NCBI GenBank assembly: GCA_023105745.1
Contig: JALGQZ010000013.1
Coordinates: 23,126,105 to 23,190,104, forward strand
From: Austropuccinia psidii
Taxonomy: Eukaryota; Basidiomycota; Pucciniomycetes; Pucciniales; Sphaerophragmiaceae
DNA: 64,000 nt
Reading direction: 5' to 3'
Shown: positions 43,615-55,387 of the stretch, piece after piece
How the letters are laid out: every line of letters starts with the position of its first letter
Position numbering within the stretch: the first letter of the stretch is position 1
The notes under the pieces: model-generated
Told to the model about the DNA's origin: nothing
The model's input: the letters and a program-made list of their open reading frames with translations, nothing else
Databases searched by the model: none
Translations under genes and position numbers: made by a program

Positions 43615-44745
43615 GCTCACTCGGGCTCCTATAGCCCAAGTGAGCTATTTTTGATTTATGATTTAATTTTCAATTGATTTGTATGTTTTTATTTTAAAAT
43701 GAATAAAATCCAAAAAATCACTTTTTTGATTTTTAAGCTTGCTTGGGCTCCTACATCCCAGGAAGGTATTGTTTGCTTAAAATATACTTATGAATTAATT
43801 GGTATTTTTTATTTATTTTTTATACTAATAAGGTTAAAAAATACTTTTTTGAGGGCTCCTACTACCCAAGCGAGCTATTTTTAATTCAAATATTGATTTT
43901 TTAATAATTAATTCATTTTTTCATTATTTTGAACTAATAAAATTTGAATTTATTTTTATATTTGAGCTTTGTTTAATTCAAATTTTAATTTTATGATGAT
44001 TAATATATTTTTTAAAATTTTATTATTTTAATTATTTTAAACTGTTTTCCAATTTTTGAGCTTTCTCAGGCTCCTGCAGCCCAAGAAACCTATTTTTGAT
44101 CTATATATTCTTTTCAATTTAATTTCTTTCATTGATTTTAAAATAATAAATATATCTTGTTAATTTTATGCTTTTATATTCAATATGAAATAGTCAAATT
44201 GAAATATTTTTTTAAAAGATATATGCTTTATTGGAGTTGTTTTCAATACATATATCTTAATTTTAATATAATTAATATTCTTTGTATAGATTAATTTCAA
44301 AATAACCAATTTATTTTTATCTCTTAATTTTAAATAATCACATTGAAAAAATATTTTTCTTAATACTTATTCTTTCTTGGGCCTCTACATCCCAAGAAAG
44401 CTATATTGTAATTTATGTATTTGAATTAAATTAATGAATATATTCTCATTGATCTGAAATAATCATATTTTCTTTTGAATATTTATGCTCACTTGGGGTC
44501 CTACAGCTCAAAAAAGCATTTTTTAATTGATTTATTTAGATTTTATAAATTAATATATATATATTAAATTGAGCTCTTATTTATATGAAATAATAAGATT
44601 AAAAAAAATATTTTTAGAATGATGCTTTCTGGGGCTCCCACAACCCAAGCAAGCTAAGTTTTTGAAAAATACATTGATATTTATTCATTTTTGATCTTTT
44701 TACTAATGATTTTTATTTTTGTGAGCTCCTACAGCACTTGAAAAA
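43615..44745. repeat. Array of eight related hairpins
   Basis: Eight imperfect palindromes with consensus GCTCACTTGGGCTCCTA-CA-GCCCAAGTGAGC lie at about 43615-43645, 43735-43767, 43851-43875, 44058-44090, 44371-44402, 44487-44518, 44622-44655 and 44721-44745. Each is embedded in very AT-rich sequence, usually followed by TATTTTTGATTTAT. The first has a 9-13 bp stem; the later ones are more decayed but often keep both arms (for example CTTTCTTGGG/CCCAAGAAAG at 44371). Spacing is 70-310 bp. No coding sequence is present. Confidence 0.75.
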
Positions 44746-45206
44746 CTTAATTTCCAACTTTTTCTTGATTCATATATTCAAATCTCAGGGCATTAAGATT
44801 TTAAATATTTATCTAGGAAAAAGCTTCAACCTCTTTTCCCTGCTGTTTCAGCAATAATGAGTCAAAATTCACCATCTGAACTCTTTAACTCCCAAAATGT
44901 ATGGAGCCATTCAATAATGAAGAAAAAAAATGTATGGGAAGGATCTTTTCACCAGTTTTGAATAATTTGTCTTCATTGATTAGTGACTCAATACATCCAG
45001 GAGCTCTGAAAAACCAAAATTTACACAATAAAAATAGCAAGGATGTGTCATTTTTTAATTCTCAGGATCATTCCATGGGAAGGAATATTTAAAAAGCTAC
45101 TAATGCTTCCCCCTCATCCAAAAATCACTCATCTTCAAATGAGAAATCTAATCATTGAACTAGAGGATTTCAAATTGTACAAAAATTATTCACCAAAATT
45201 GTGAAC
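44746..45206. other. No gene recognised
   Basis: A short protein-like stretch (44901-45092, Ser/Asn-rich, 63 codons) is unrecognised. TGAAC lies directly before element F. Confidence 0.3.
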
Positions 45207-46523
45207 TGTCACAGGGGCTCTTGGACAGAAATACAAGAGTGGCCTGGCACTCAGCAATCAGGGAACTCACTTGGAAGACTCCAAAGAATAAAGAAATAAA
45301 AATAAAGAAGAAATTCCTCTAAGAAATATGCAGGTACAAGATGAGATGCAATGAGAGGGAAGAGAAGCCAAATGGCCAAAGAGCCAACCAAGTAAACAAA
45401 ATTATAAGATAAATAAAGATAAAATAGAATCAAATTATATTAATTAACTGGGGAAAAACCCCCCAGGGTGGAAAGGGTAGCCGGTATATGTGAAAAGTTG
45501 GGAGCTTGAGTTCTTCAGACTGAAAACTGATCTGTATTGATCCTTGAGGCTGTATTGATTGTTTTGGGAATTGATACAGCTGGCTAATATTGAAATTGAA
45601 TTGGGTTGAATGAATTTCCCATGCTTGAAAATGAAATACAGTTCTTGATGGATCCAGACTGTATTGAAATGAATATGGTTGCCAAGATGGATTGAGTGGA
45701 GCTTTGACACTTGACAATTGAATGAATGAATGAATGAACTGAATTAATGAACTTCCTCTTGAATCCCTTGAGAATGGTTGAACAGTATTGCCTTGGAGGA
45801 ATACTGTGAATGGAATTATCCAGTGATGTCTTGATGGTGTGATTGGTCTTTGACGCTGAGACACTTGCTCTTGAGCCTTGATGAGTACTCTGAATGATTG
45901 GGTGCCTTGATGACATGATGATATGTTGGGATGTTGAAATGAACATTTGATATTTCCACCATTGAATTGCTGTTGAACAATGATGCACAATGATATATAA
46001 CATCATTTATGGCATATTGGTTCATTGGAAAGAAGATTATGTCCAAAGGTCTTGAGAGGGAAAGACAGAGGGGAAAAAGATGGATGGGATGGCTTCAGAG
46101 CTTTGGAAGGTGTTTCTGGGTCCTTTGGGGTTTTTGGATACTTTTGGGTTCTGAGCCAAAAACTGGCCCAAAGGGTGGGAAAGTGTCTTTTGGACACTTT
46201 GCGTCAAAGTGTGCAAAAATGCACAAAGTGCGCAAATGCGCATTATGAGCCAAAATGGCCAAAAAGAGCCATTTGGGCCATTTCCCCTGGTTTTGAGGGA
46301 AATGACCAGAAAGACCCATTTGGGCATAAATTGCCGCTATGGCTTCTGGATTGAGGTGAAGGGCCATGAAGGCCCCAAAACACAAATGGCCATAAATGGT
46401 CCATAATATGATGACGTGGCTATATTGGCCACTGGTGATGAATATGGCCAATTGGCCATAAAAGGACTGTGGCATGATATGCCATGCGGGGCTCCAAGGA
46501 GGTGAATTGCCATGGTTGTGACA
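45207..46523 (-). repeat. LTR of element F, left copy (1,317 bp)
   Basis: Starts TGTCACAG and ends TTGTGACA. It contains the CTGGGG...CCCCAG hairpin (45448-45466), ATATACC, ATTGGCC/TTGGCCAA palindromes and a short TGCGCAAATGCGCA run at about 46225. Relative to the right copy it lacks about 135 bp around 45400. The overlapping open frames in it also occur in the other LTR and show no coding conservation. Confidence 0.88.
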
Positions 46524-47324
46524 GTACCCCCCACCTTGAAATGGTGAGCTCCTGAGCACCAATACAAGGTGAAGCCTGTTGAGGCTATTGGGAATAATTG
46601 AGAGTGGGATAGAGGAGTGTTCTTTTAAGAGGAAAATAAAATAATAACTGATATTAAAAATTTGTCATATGACGCAGGACTTGCTTTATCTTCTTTTGAG
46701 ATTGGCTTCAAGATTGATGATGTTCGAAATGAATGATAATCTTGATGTGAAATTTGACATGATAAAATGAAAATGAAAATAAAATTTGATATAAAGAATG
46801 AAAATGAAAATAAAAGAAAGAGAAAAGAGAAAATAAAAATGAATTTAATCTTCAGGAGGTTCCAATCTTCATCACGGAGGTTGATCACTGATTTTGAAAT
46901 TGGCCCAGGACCTGGAAAGAGAGTTTTGATGCCAGGTGCTCACAAAGTGGCCAAGGTGATGTATTGACAAGATTTTAGACCCCTCAGGGAAGTGCACACC
47001 AAGAGAGGAACTTACTTTTGGTAGTTACCACTCCCGCCAGTGCCATAAAAATAAAAATAAAATATGTTGAAGGAATGAATTTGAATTTGAATTCTTGGGA
47101 ATGAATTGAAAAGTAAATGGCCCATTGTCCCAAGTGAAAATGGCCATAAGATTGGAAATGAAGTTGAAAGCCATGCCAAAGATCTGTGTCCAAAATTGCA
47201 AAGTGCTCACAGAGTGGCAAGGTGATGCTTACAACAATAAAAAGAGTAGAATACCCCTAAAGGTGCATACCAGGAGTGGGACGTACTTTTGGTAATTCCT
47301 CTCCGCACCAAGCACCATAATGAA
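46524..47324 (-). other. 3' region of element F
   Basis: About 800 bp between LTR and pol end, with the polypurine tract GGTGGGGGGTAC (46524-46535), an AAAATGAAAATAAAA-rich stretch (46760-46830) and the duplicated GTAAGT-containing module (46935-47050 and 47200-47324). The antisense gene and long TGCGCA array present in the same place in B are absent. Confidence 0.7.
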
Positions 47325-50300
47325 TCAAGCTTTTGAAGAATTGGGCCCAGGATTGTCAGGATATAATGAATGAAAATCCTTAACCAGTTCAGGACAATTC
47401 TTGAGGTTTTCAGTTGGTTCCCAAGTGGATCTTTCTGAGTCTTGACTGAAACCTTTCCATTCCACCAGATACCATAATTTTCCTCTCTTGATCTTTGAGT
47501 CCAGTATTTGAGAGACTTCCCATTCCTCTTCTTCTTCAATGATGATTGGAGGAGGAGGCTCTTGATGCCTATTTGGGATTGTTGATGTCTTGACTGGTTC
47601 TAAGAGTGAAATATGGAAGACTGGGTGGAGGGACTTCCATTGAGATGGGAGCTTGAGGTGGTAGGCATGAGTGCTGACTTTCTCCAAGATTGGAAAAGGA
47701 CCCAACCATCTTTCAGACAGTTTTTTGGTGGGTCTAGTTGATTTGATGTTCTTGGAGGAAAGCCATACCATGTCACCAGAATTGAAAACAGGTGGACTTG
47801 CTCTACTTTTATCTGCATACCTCTTAAACCTGTTTATGGCAACTTCAAGTTCTCTCTTGACATCTTGCTGTACTGATTGGATTTTTGTTGATAACTTTCC
47901 AGCAGGATTATCTTGAGTAATTTGAGCTGAGTCAAAATGTGGATCTCTTCCATAAACACTGAAAAACGGTGATTGTTTTGTTGAAGAGTGGTCAGAGCTA
48001 TTGTAGGCAAATTCAGCCAGAGGGAGCCAGGTGTTCCAATAATCTTGATGATAGCTGACATACATCCAAAGGTACTTTTCTTGGATCTGATTTACCCTCT
48101 CTGTCTGTCCATCGGTTTCTGGATGATAAGCAGTTGACAGATCTCTTGAAATCTTGAGCTTCTGACAAAGATTGGTCCAAAAAGAAGAAACAAAAAGAGA
48201 ACCTCTATCACTAACAATGCTTGAGGGAAGGCCATGCTTTGAGAAAATATTCTTGATGAATAGATGGGCCAAATCTAATGAAGTTATTGAAGACATTGTT
48301 GGAATAAAAACTCCCATCTTTGAGAATCTGTCCACTCTTACAAGGATTGAGTCAAAGGAATTGGACAGTGGCAATTGAGTGATGAAATCCATTGAAAGAC
48401 AAATCCAAGGACCATTTGGAATTGGAAGAGGTTTGAGGAGTCCAAACTTCTTGTGGTGAATATTTTTGTTTCTTGAACACTGTTTACAGGATGAGACATA
48501 ATCCTTGATTAATTGCGTTATTCTGGACCAGTGGAAATCCTGCTTGACAAGTTTGAGAGTCTTCTCTTGGCCAGGGTGTCCAGCTAGAGGAGAGTCATGC
48601 GGCTTTTGAAGTATATTGAGTTGGATTGTGCGGGCATTTGGGACCACCACCCGATCTTTGAAAAGGAGAAGTTTGGAAGAGGAATCAAGAGAATAATCTT
48701 GGAAAGATTTACCTTTACCCAAATCTTCAAGGATACTTCTATATTGATAATCTTGCCATAATGACTTATGAATTGAATCAATCAAATTTGAAAAAGAATC
48801 CACCTTGACTGAAAAAAACTTTGAGCCTTGAATTTCATCTTGCTTAATCATCTTCTGATAATTCATTGGGTTCTTGCTGATGAAATCCTCCCCCCTCTCT
48901 GGGTAAACGTTGTCCTGACGTGACAAAGCGTCTTGAAGGGTGGCCAAGTGGCCAGGGTGGTAAGTGATTGAGAAATGAAATTCAGATAAAAATTCAGCCC
49001 AGCAGGCTTGAAGGCGAGTGAGAATCTTTGATGACATGAAGTATTGAAGTGATGAATGATCAGTGAGAACTTCAAAAGGGGAAGGAATTGAAAGAAGGAA
49101 AGCTCTCCAGCGCTTGAGAGCCCAGAATATGCCAAGGAGTTCCTTGTAATGAATCTCATAATTGAGCTCAGCTGGGAGAAGCTTGCGGCTATCAAATGCA
49201 ATGGGATGTTTTCCTGAGTCAGAGACCTGACTCAGTAAAGCACCCAAAGCATGATTTGAAGCATCAGTCTCTACAATGAAGGGTAGAGAAGGATTGGAGC
49301 AGTGGTGAATGCCTCTTTGAGTTGATGAAACTGTCTAAGAGCTTCCTCATTGAGGGGAAAACGGGAATCTTTCTTGAGGAAACTTGTGAGTGAACTAATC
49401 TTCTTTGAATAATTCTTGATGAAACGGTAGTAAAAATTGGCAAAGCCAAGGAATGATTGAAGAGCCTTGAGGTTTTTTGGAGGTGGCCAATTGAGAATTT
49501 GCTGGACTTTTGCTTGGTCCATCTTGAGGCCTTCAGAAGAAACAACATAACCCAAATACTCTACACTAGTAACATGAAACAGGCACTTGGAGGCCTTAGC
49601 AAAGAGGTTATTGGCTCTGAGTCTGGAAAGAACAGTGGACACATGAGTGACATGTTCCTCCTCAGATTTGGAAAAGACCATAATGTCATCCAAATAAACC
49701 TCAACATAAATATCAAGAATATCATAAAAAACATCATTGACAAGGTTTTGGAAAGAGGCAGGAGCATTGGTGAGCCCAAATGGTATAACCAAATACTCAT
49801 AGCTGCCATATTTAGTTCTAAAACATGTCAAATGTTCATCACCTTCCTTGATTCTGAGCAGGTTATATGCACCACGCAAATCAATCTTGGAGAAGATAGA
49901 AGAACCATTGAAAACAGTAAGAAGCTGATTCATAGGAGGAACAGGATACTTGTTCTTCCTAGTAACAGCATTGAGTTTGCGGTAATCAACACACAAATGG
50001 AGGCCACCATCTTTCTTTTTGACAAAAAGGACAGGTGCTGCTGTTGAAGAGGAGCTTGGACGGATGAAACCTTTCTCTACACTCTCTGAAATGTAGTCCC
50101 TGAGTGTATCTGACTCTTGGTTTGATAAAGAGTAGATCACCCCAACTGGAGGTAGAGACCCTTCCAGCTGGATATGATGATCACAGGCGCGGTGAGGAGG
50201 AAGTTTTTCTGCTTTCACCTTGGAAAATACATCCAAGTACTGGTGATAAACAGAAGGAACAACCTTCATCACGGTTTCTATTTCTTCTGGCTCTTCCTCT

Positions 50301-51010
50301 TCATCCCACAACTCCTCCAGGGAGTCATGATAAGATGAAGGAGGAAGGTCCATATTCCCAAAGAAGAGATGAAGTTAAGATACAGAATTATCTTCTCCAA
50401 CATCTTGAATCTCTTTGAAGACTTCATCTCTAGATGATAGTAATGACTGATGGGAATTAAGGGAAGGAATATGGACAGAAGATGGAAATGATGGTGCTTT
50501 AGAATCACCAACCAGAGCTGCACATGATTTGGCAGAAGAAAATTAATTACTGAAAGATTTTGAAGGATCATAATAGTCCTTATGATCAGAATTAAAGGGG
50601 ATCAGCCATTGCCTCCAATCAATATATGGATTGAAATGATTAAGAAAGTCAAAGCCCAATATGAGGTCTTCTCCCTTGGGAGTATCAATGACTAAAAAGT
50701 CCCATTCAAAGCTTGGGAAGGAAGGGTTCTCAACCATATATTTAGTATGGTGAGTCACAAATAAGGAAGGAGACTCTGAGGAGTCAATAATAATAAGGGG
50801 AATCTTCTCTGGGAGTTCTGACATGGTCAAAAAATACTTGTGAACAAACTGCTTTGCAATAAATGAGTTGGTAGCACCAGAATCAATTAGAATACTGTAA
50901 AACATATCAGAGAGAGAAGAAAAAACAAAAAATTTAAGGGAATTTTTGACACCAGTATTCAGAATGCACAATTGTGCTCTGGACGGAAAACTGTGAAGAC
51001 CATTGAACAC
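47325..51010 (-). pseudogene. Pol of element F, broken
   Basis: Aligned along its full length with the B Pol. Protease (LIDSGA, 50885) and a stop at 50543; a second stop near 50374; RT from 50353 with YLDDIMVF intact (about 49690); a roughly 16-bp deletion near 49285 shifts the frame between RT and RNase H. The remaining 640 codons hold RNase H (ETDASNHALG, HYKELLGIFWAL), the integrase zinc finger (HDSPLAGH, CKQC), the DDE core (SMDF, SDRG, TDGQTERVNQ) and a chromodomain (EWEVSQILDSK, WYLVEWKGF, TWEP). The integrase part still looks intact, but the gene as a whole cannot give a full polyprotein. Confidence 0.92.
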
Positions 51011-51024
51011 AACATGATCTTCAC

Positions 51025-52342
51025 TCAGGCTTTTCCCTGGCTGGCAAATTTGCCTGACGGTTGGGTAAGCTTGTTTTGAGGCCTTTTGATACAGGACTCA
51101 AGACTATGCTTCCCACCACAATAGGTACAAAGACCCTCCTTGATTCTCCTTGCTTTTTCAGAGTTCATGAGCTTGAAATCTTTATTCAATAAAGAAGAAT
51201 GGGGCTTGTCCCTCTTCTGAAAATTCTTCTTCTTCTTTTGACTTGAACTTGAAGAATTTTGAGGATGAGAAGGACTTGACTTTGATGCTTCTGGCTTCTT
51301 CTCCTGATGATGACTCTTTTCATTTTGCCTCTCATGGTACCTGGTATCAAGCTCCAGGGTAAGATCCATTAACTCTTGAAGAGAGTTGATTCTTGGGGGA
51401 TGGGAGGCCAATTGATCCAAAATCCTGGATGGCAATCCCTTCCTGAAATGATGGATAACACCTCTTTCACCCCAATCTCCAATTCTTGAGACAAGACTTC
51501 TGAAATCAGCAATTTATAAATATACATGCCCACCTTCTTTCATTCTTAAAGAATCCAATTCTGCTTCAGCTTTTCTGACTTCATTTGGGTCCCCAAATAA
51601 GGTGAAGAGTTTAGATTCGAATAATTTCCATGAATTGAGAAGGTAATTTGGATCTTGATTGGTGAGATTGGAAAGATAAGGCTCAATCCATTTTGCAGCC
51701 CTGCCAATAAGAAATGAAGTGGCATAAAGGACCTTCTTTCTGTCTTGAGAGAAGTTTGCCGGATCATTATGAAAAATCAATTGACAAGACTGGATAAAGC
51801 TTCTAACTTTGAAGGGCTGAGTCCCATCAAAGCATTCAGGTGCCTTCATAGATGGAGTCTTGAAGGCTGGTGGTCTTGATTATCCAGATGATGAAGCTGC
51901 TTGAAGATTGGCCATAATCTGAGTCATTTGCTGCATAATGGCCAATAAAGATGGTTCAGACTTATGAGAGACAGGCTGATTAGACTGGGCTAGAGTTTGC
52001 CCTCCAGTACCTTGGGATGCCTCCACCAGAGCAGGGACACCTTCAGTACTATCAGACTCTTTCTCTTCCACAGAATTCTCCTCCTCCTCTTCACCATCCT
52101 CACCTGGACCCTTGAAAATGGTCCTTGAAGTTCCTGGAAATCCGCCAACTACTCCTGAGAATGAGCTTGATCTTCTTGGCACTCTTCCTTCCTTCCAAAG
52201 TGGGTGCTCTGTCCAATTTGGCCCTCAGTTGAGAAACTGCTGGGGTGCCATCAAGAAGAGCCCTAGGAGTCGGAGTGAGAACAGCTTGAGTTCTGGCCTG
52301 AGATATTGTCTGCCTTGTAGGAGGTTAGTGTTGGCTGGGCAT
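51025..52342 (-). pseudogene. Gag of element F, broken
   Basis: Aligned with B Gag from MPSQH (52342), with a stop at codon 6, a frameshift near 52185, a stop near 51885 (SSG*SRPPAFKTP) and another near 51512 (HVYL*IADFRSL). Capsid-type blocks (FDGTQPFKVRSFIQSCQLIF, LFGDPNEVRKAEAELDSLRM), the zinc knuckle (CTYCGGKHSLESC) and the terminal CAG GGA AAA GCC TGA slippery context are preserved. Confidence 0.9.
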
Positions 52343-53063
52343 GATTTCAGGATAAAAATGAAATGAAAGGAAAAAGAATCAAAATTTGAAGATGAAACCT
52401 TGAGGCAATTTGAAATAATGCTTGAAGTCAAAGTCAAAATCAATATCTTGAGAAAAATCAAATGAAATCTTCAGGTAAATCAATCAATTAAATATCAAAT
52501 AAAAACTTGAAGTCAATAAATCAAATTTCAAATCAATCCAAATCAAAATTTTGAAAAATCAATCAATCGTTCAAATGAGTTCTTGAGGCAAAATCAATTC
52601 ATGTCAAAATTCTTGATGTGAAAAGTCAGCCAAATCAATGAAATCTTCAGGTCAATCAATTTTCTTGAGGTCAATATCAATTTATGTCAAATAAATCAAT
52701 CAAATCAAAATCAAGTGAGTTCTTCTTTAAAAAATCCAAAATTCTTGAAGAATGAATCAAATATTAATCTTGATGTGAAGAATGTGTCTGAATAACTTGA
52801 TGAAAAATTTGAAATCAAATGAAAATTAAGATGACGCCTGAATTATGAATGAATTGAAAATGATGATTTGAGATAAGATTTAAGAAAAAGAGACAAAAAT
52901 AGAATTGAGGTCAGCTACCAATTTTCAGAATGAAGAATGAATGAGAGAAAATAGAGAGGTGACAATGAATCATAAGGTTCATAAGCATTAAAGAGTCATA
53001 ATTTCAATGAAATGAGTGAATGAAATTATAAAGAAAGAATGAACAGAATGAAAAGAAATTATG
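52343..53063 (-). other. 5' leader of element F
   Basis: About 720 bp of TTGATTT/TCTTGA-rich sequence without a gene, matching the leader of B in style and length. Confidence 0.6.
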
Positions 53064-53078
53064 AGTTGATTAATATAA
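53064..53078 (-). promoter_or_regulatory. Putative self-priming primer-binding site of element F
   Basis: The minus strand after the LTR reads TTATATTAATCAACT, complementary to AGTTAATTAATATA of the F LTRs (53461 down to 53447; 45449 region) with one mismatch. No TGG site is present. Confidence 0.5.
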
Positions 53079-54534
53079 TGTCACAGGGGCTCTTGGACAG
53101 AAATACAAGAGTGGCCTGGCACTCAGCAATTAGGGAACTCACTTGGAAGACTCCAAAGAATAAAGAAATAAGAACAAAGAATAAATTCCTTTAAGAAATA
53201 TGCAGGTACAAGATGAGATGCAATGAGAGGGAAGAGAAGCCAAATGGCCAAAGAGCCAACCAATTAAGTCCTTGATCACTTTTTCAACCTGCCAAAATGA
53301 ACAATAGAATTAGTAAGGATATGACCACAAAATATTCATTGACAGGCAAAGAAAGAATAAGAGAAAAGGTGCTAAATGACTGACTTGATAATATCAGTAT
53401 TCACTTAACAAAATGATAAGATAAATAAAGATAAAATAGAATCAAAGTATATTAATTAACTGGGGAAAAACCCCCAGGGTGGAAAGGGTAGCCGGTATAT
53501 GTGAAAAGTTGGGAGCTTGAGTTCTTCAGGCTGAAAACTGATCTGTATTGATCCTTGAGGCTGTATTGATTGTTTTGGGAATTGATACAGCTGGCTAATA
53601 TTGAAATTGAATTGGGTTGAATGAATTTCCCATGCTTGAAAATTAAATACAGTTCTTGATGGATCCAGACTGTATTGAAATGAATATGGTTGCCAAGATG
53701 GATTGAGTGGAGCTTTGACACTTGACAATTGAATGAATGAATGAATGAACTGAATTAATGAACTGCCTCTTGAATCCCTTGAGAATGGTTGAACAGTATT
53801 GCCTTGGAGGAATACTGTGAATGGAATTATCCAATGACGTCTTGATGGCGTGATTGGTCTTTGACGCTGAGACACTTGCTCTTGAGCCTTGATGAGTACT
53901 CTGAATGATTGGGTGCCTTGATGACGTGATGATATGTTGGGATGTTGAAATGACCATTTTATATTTCCACCATTGAATTTCTGTTGAACAATGATGCACA
54001 ATGATATATAACATCATTTATGGCATATTGGTTCATTGGAAAGAAGATTATGTCCAAAGGTCTTGAGAGGGAAAGACAGAGGGGAAAAATATTGATGGGA
54101 TGGCTTCAGAGCTTGGGAAGGTGTTTCTGGGTCCTTTGGGGTTTTTGGATACTTTTGGGTTCTGAGCCAAAAACTGGCCCAAAGGGCGGGAAAGTGTCTT
54201 TTGGACACTTTGCGTCAAAGTGTGCAAAAATGCACAAAGTGCGCAAATGCGCATTATGAGCCCAAATGGCCAAAAAGAGCCATTTGGGCCATTTCCCCTG
54301 GTTTTGAGGGAAATGACCAGAAATACCCATTTGGGCATAAATTGCCGCTATGGCTTCTGGATTGAGGTGAAGGGCCATGAAGGCCCCAAGACACAAATGG
54401 CCATAAATGGTCCATAATATGATGACGTGGCCATATTGGCCACTGGTGATGAATATGGCCAATTGGCCATAAAAGGACTGTGGCATGATATGCCATGCGG
54501 GGCTCCAAGGAGGTGAATTGCCATGGTTGTGACA
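53079..54534 (-). repeat. LTR of element F, right (central) copy (1,456 bp)
   Basis: TGTCACAG to TTGTGACA. It contains the hairpin (53460-53477), TGCGCAAATGCGCA at about 54240, and about 135 bp (around 53265-53400) missing from the left copy. That extra segment resembles sequence in the B LTR (TTTTTCAACCTG, AATAAGGATATGG-like), so the left copy probably suffered a deletion. Confidence 0.88.
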
Positions 54535-55387
54535 GTACCCCCCACCTTGAAATGGTGAGCTCCTGAGCACCAATACAAGGTGAAGCCTGTTGAGGCTATT
54601 GGAAAGAATTGAGAGTGGGATAGAGGAGTGTTCTTTTAAGAGGAAAATAAAATAATAACTGATATTAAAAATTTGTCATATGACGCAGGACTTGCTTTAT
54701 CTTCTTTTGAGATTGGCTTCAAGATTGATGATGTTTGAAATGAATGATAATCTTGATGTGAAATTTGACATGATAAAATGAAAATGAAAATAAAATTTGA
54801 TATAAAGAATGAAAATGAAAATAAAAGAAAGAGAAAAGAGAAAATAAAAATGAATTTAATCTTCAGGAGGTTCCAATCTTCATCACGAAGGTTGATCACT
54901 GATTTTGAAATTGGCCAAGGACCTGGAAAGAGAGTTTTGATTCCAGGTGCTCACAAAGTGGCCAAGGTGATGTTTTGACAAGATTTTAGACCCCTCAGGG
55001 AAGTGCACACCAGGAGAGGAACTTACTTTTGGTAGTTACCACTCCTGCCAGTGCCATAAAAATAAAAATAAAATATGTTGAAGGAATGAATTTGAATTTG
55101 AATTCTTGGAAATGAATTGAAAAGTGAATGGCCCATTGTCCCAAGTGAAAATGGCCATAAGATTGGAAATGAAGTTGAAAGCCATGCCAAAGATCTGTGT
55201 CCAAAATTGCAAAGTTCTCACAGAGTGGCAAGGTGATTCTTACAACAATAAAAAGAGTAGAATACCCCTAAAGGTGCATACCAGGAGTGGGACTTACTTT
55301 TGGTAATTCCTCTCCGCACCAAGCACCATAATGAATCAAGCTTTTGAAGAATTGGGCCCAGGCTTGTCAGGATATAATGAATGAATG
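54535..55387 (-). repeat. Second copy of the F 3' region, truncated
   Basis: Nearly identical to 46524-47385, including polypurine tract, both GTAAGT modules and the last codons of pol (GPNSSKA-like end). It stops at ATAATGAATGAA (55387), after which unrelated sequence begins. Confidence 0.88.

Larger units (their letters stand above)
45207..55387 (-). mobile_element. Decayed Gypsy element F in tandem arrangement (LTR-internal-LTR-partial internal)
   Basis: Related to B, minus strand. Order on the plus strand: LTR (45207-46523), 3' region, pol, gag, leader, LTR (53079-54534), then a second copy of the 3' region (54535-55387) that stops inside the pol C-terminal coding end. The right-hand LTR is therefore flanked by internal sequence on both sides. 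Such a structure arises by recombination between LTRs of neighbouring copies, or by nested insertion, with later truncation at about 55387. The two LTRs differ by a roughly 135-bp indel and numerous substitutions, and gag and pol carry stops, so F is older than B. Confidence 0.85.

Noticed and set aside
45430..46562. Overlapping frames of 140-186 codons in the LTRs of element F (also 53456-54573)
   Set aside because: They lie wholly in LTRs, overlap each other in several frames and differ between copies by indels.
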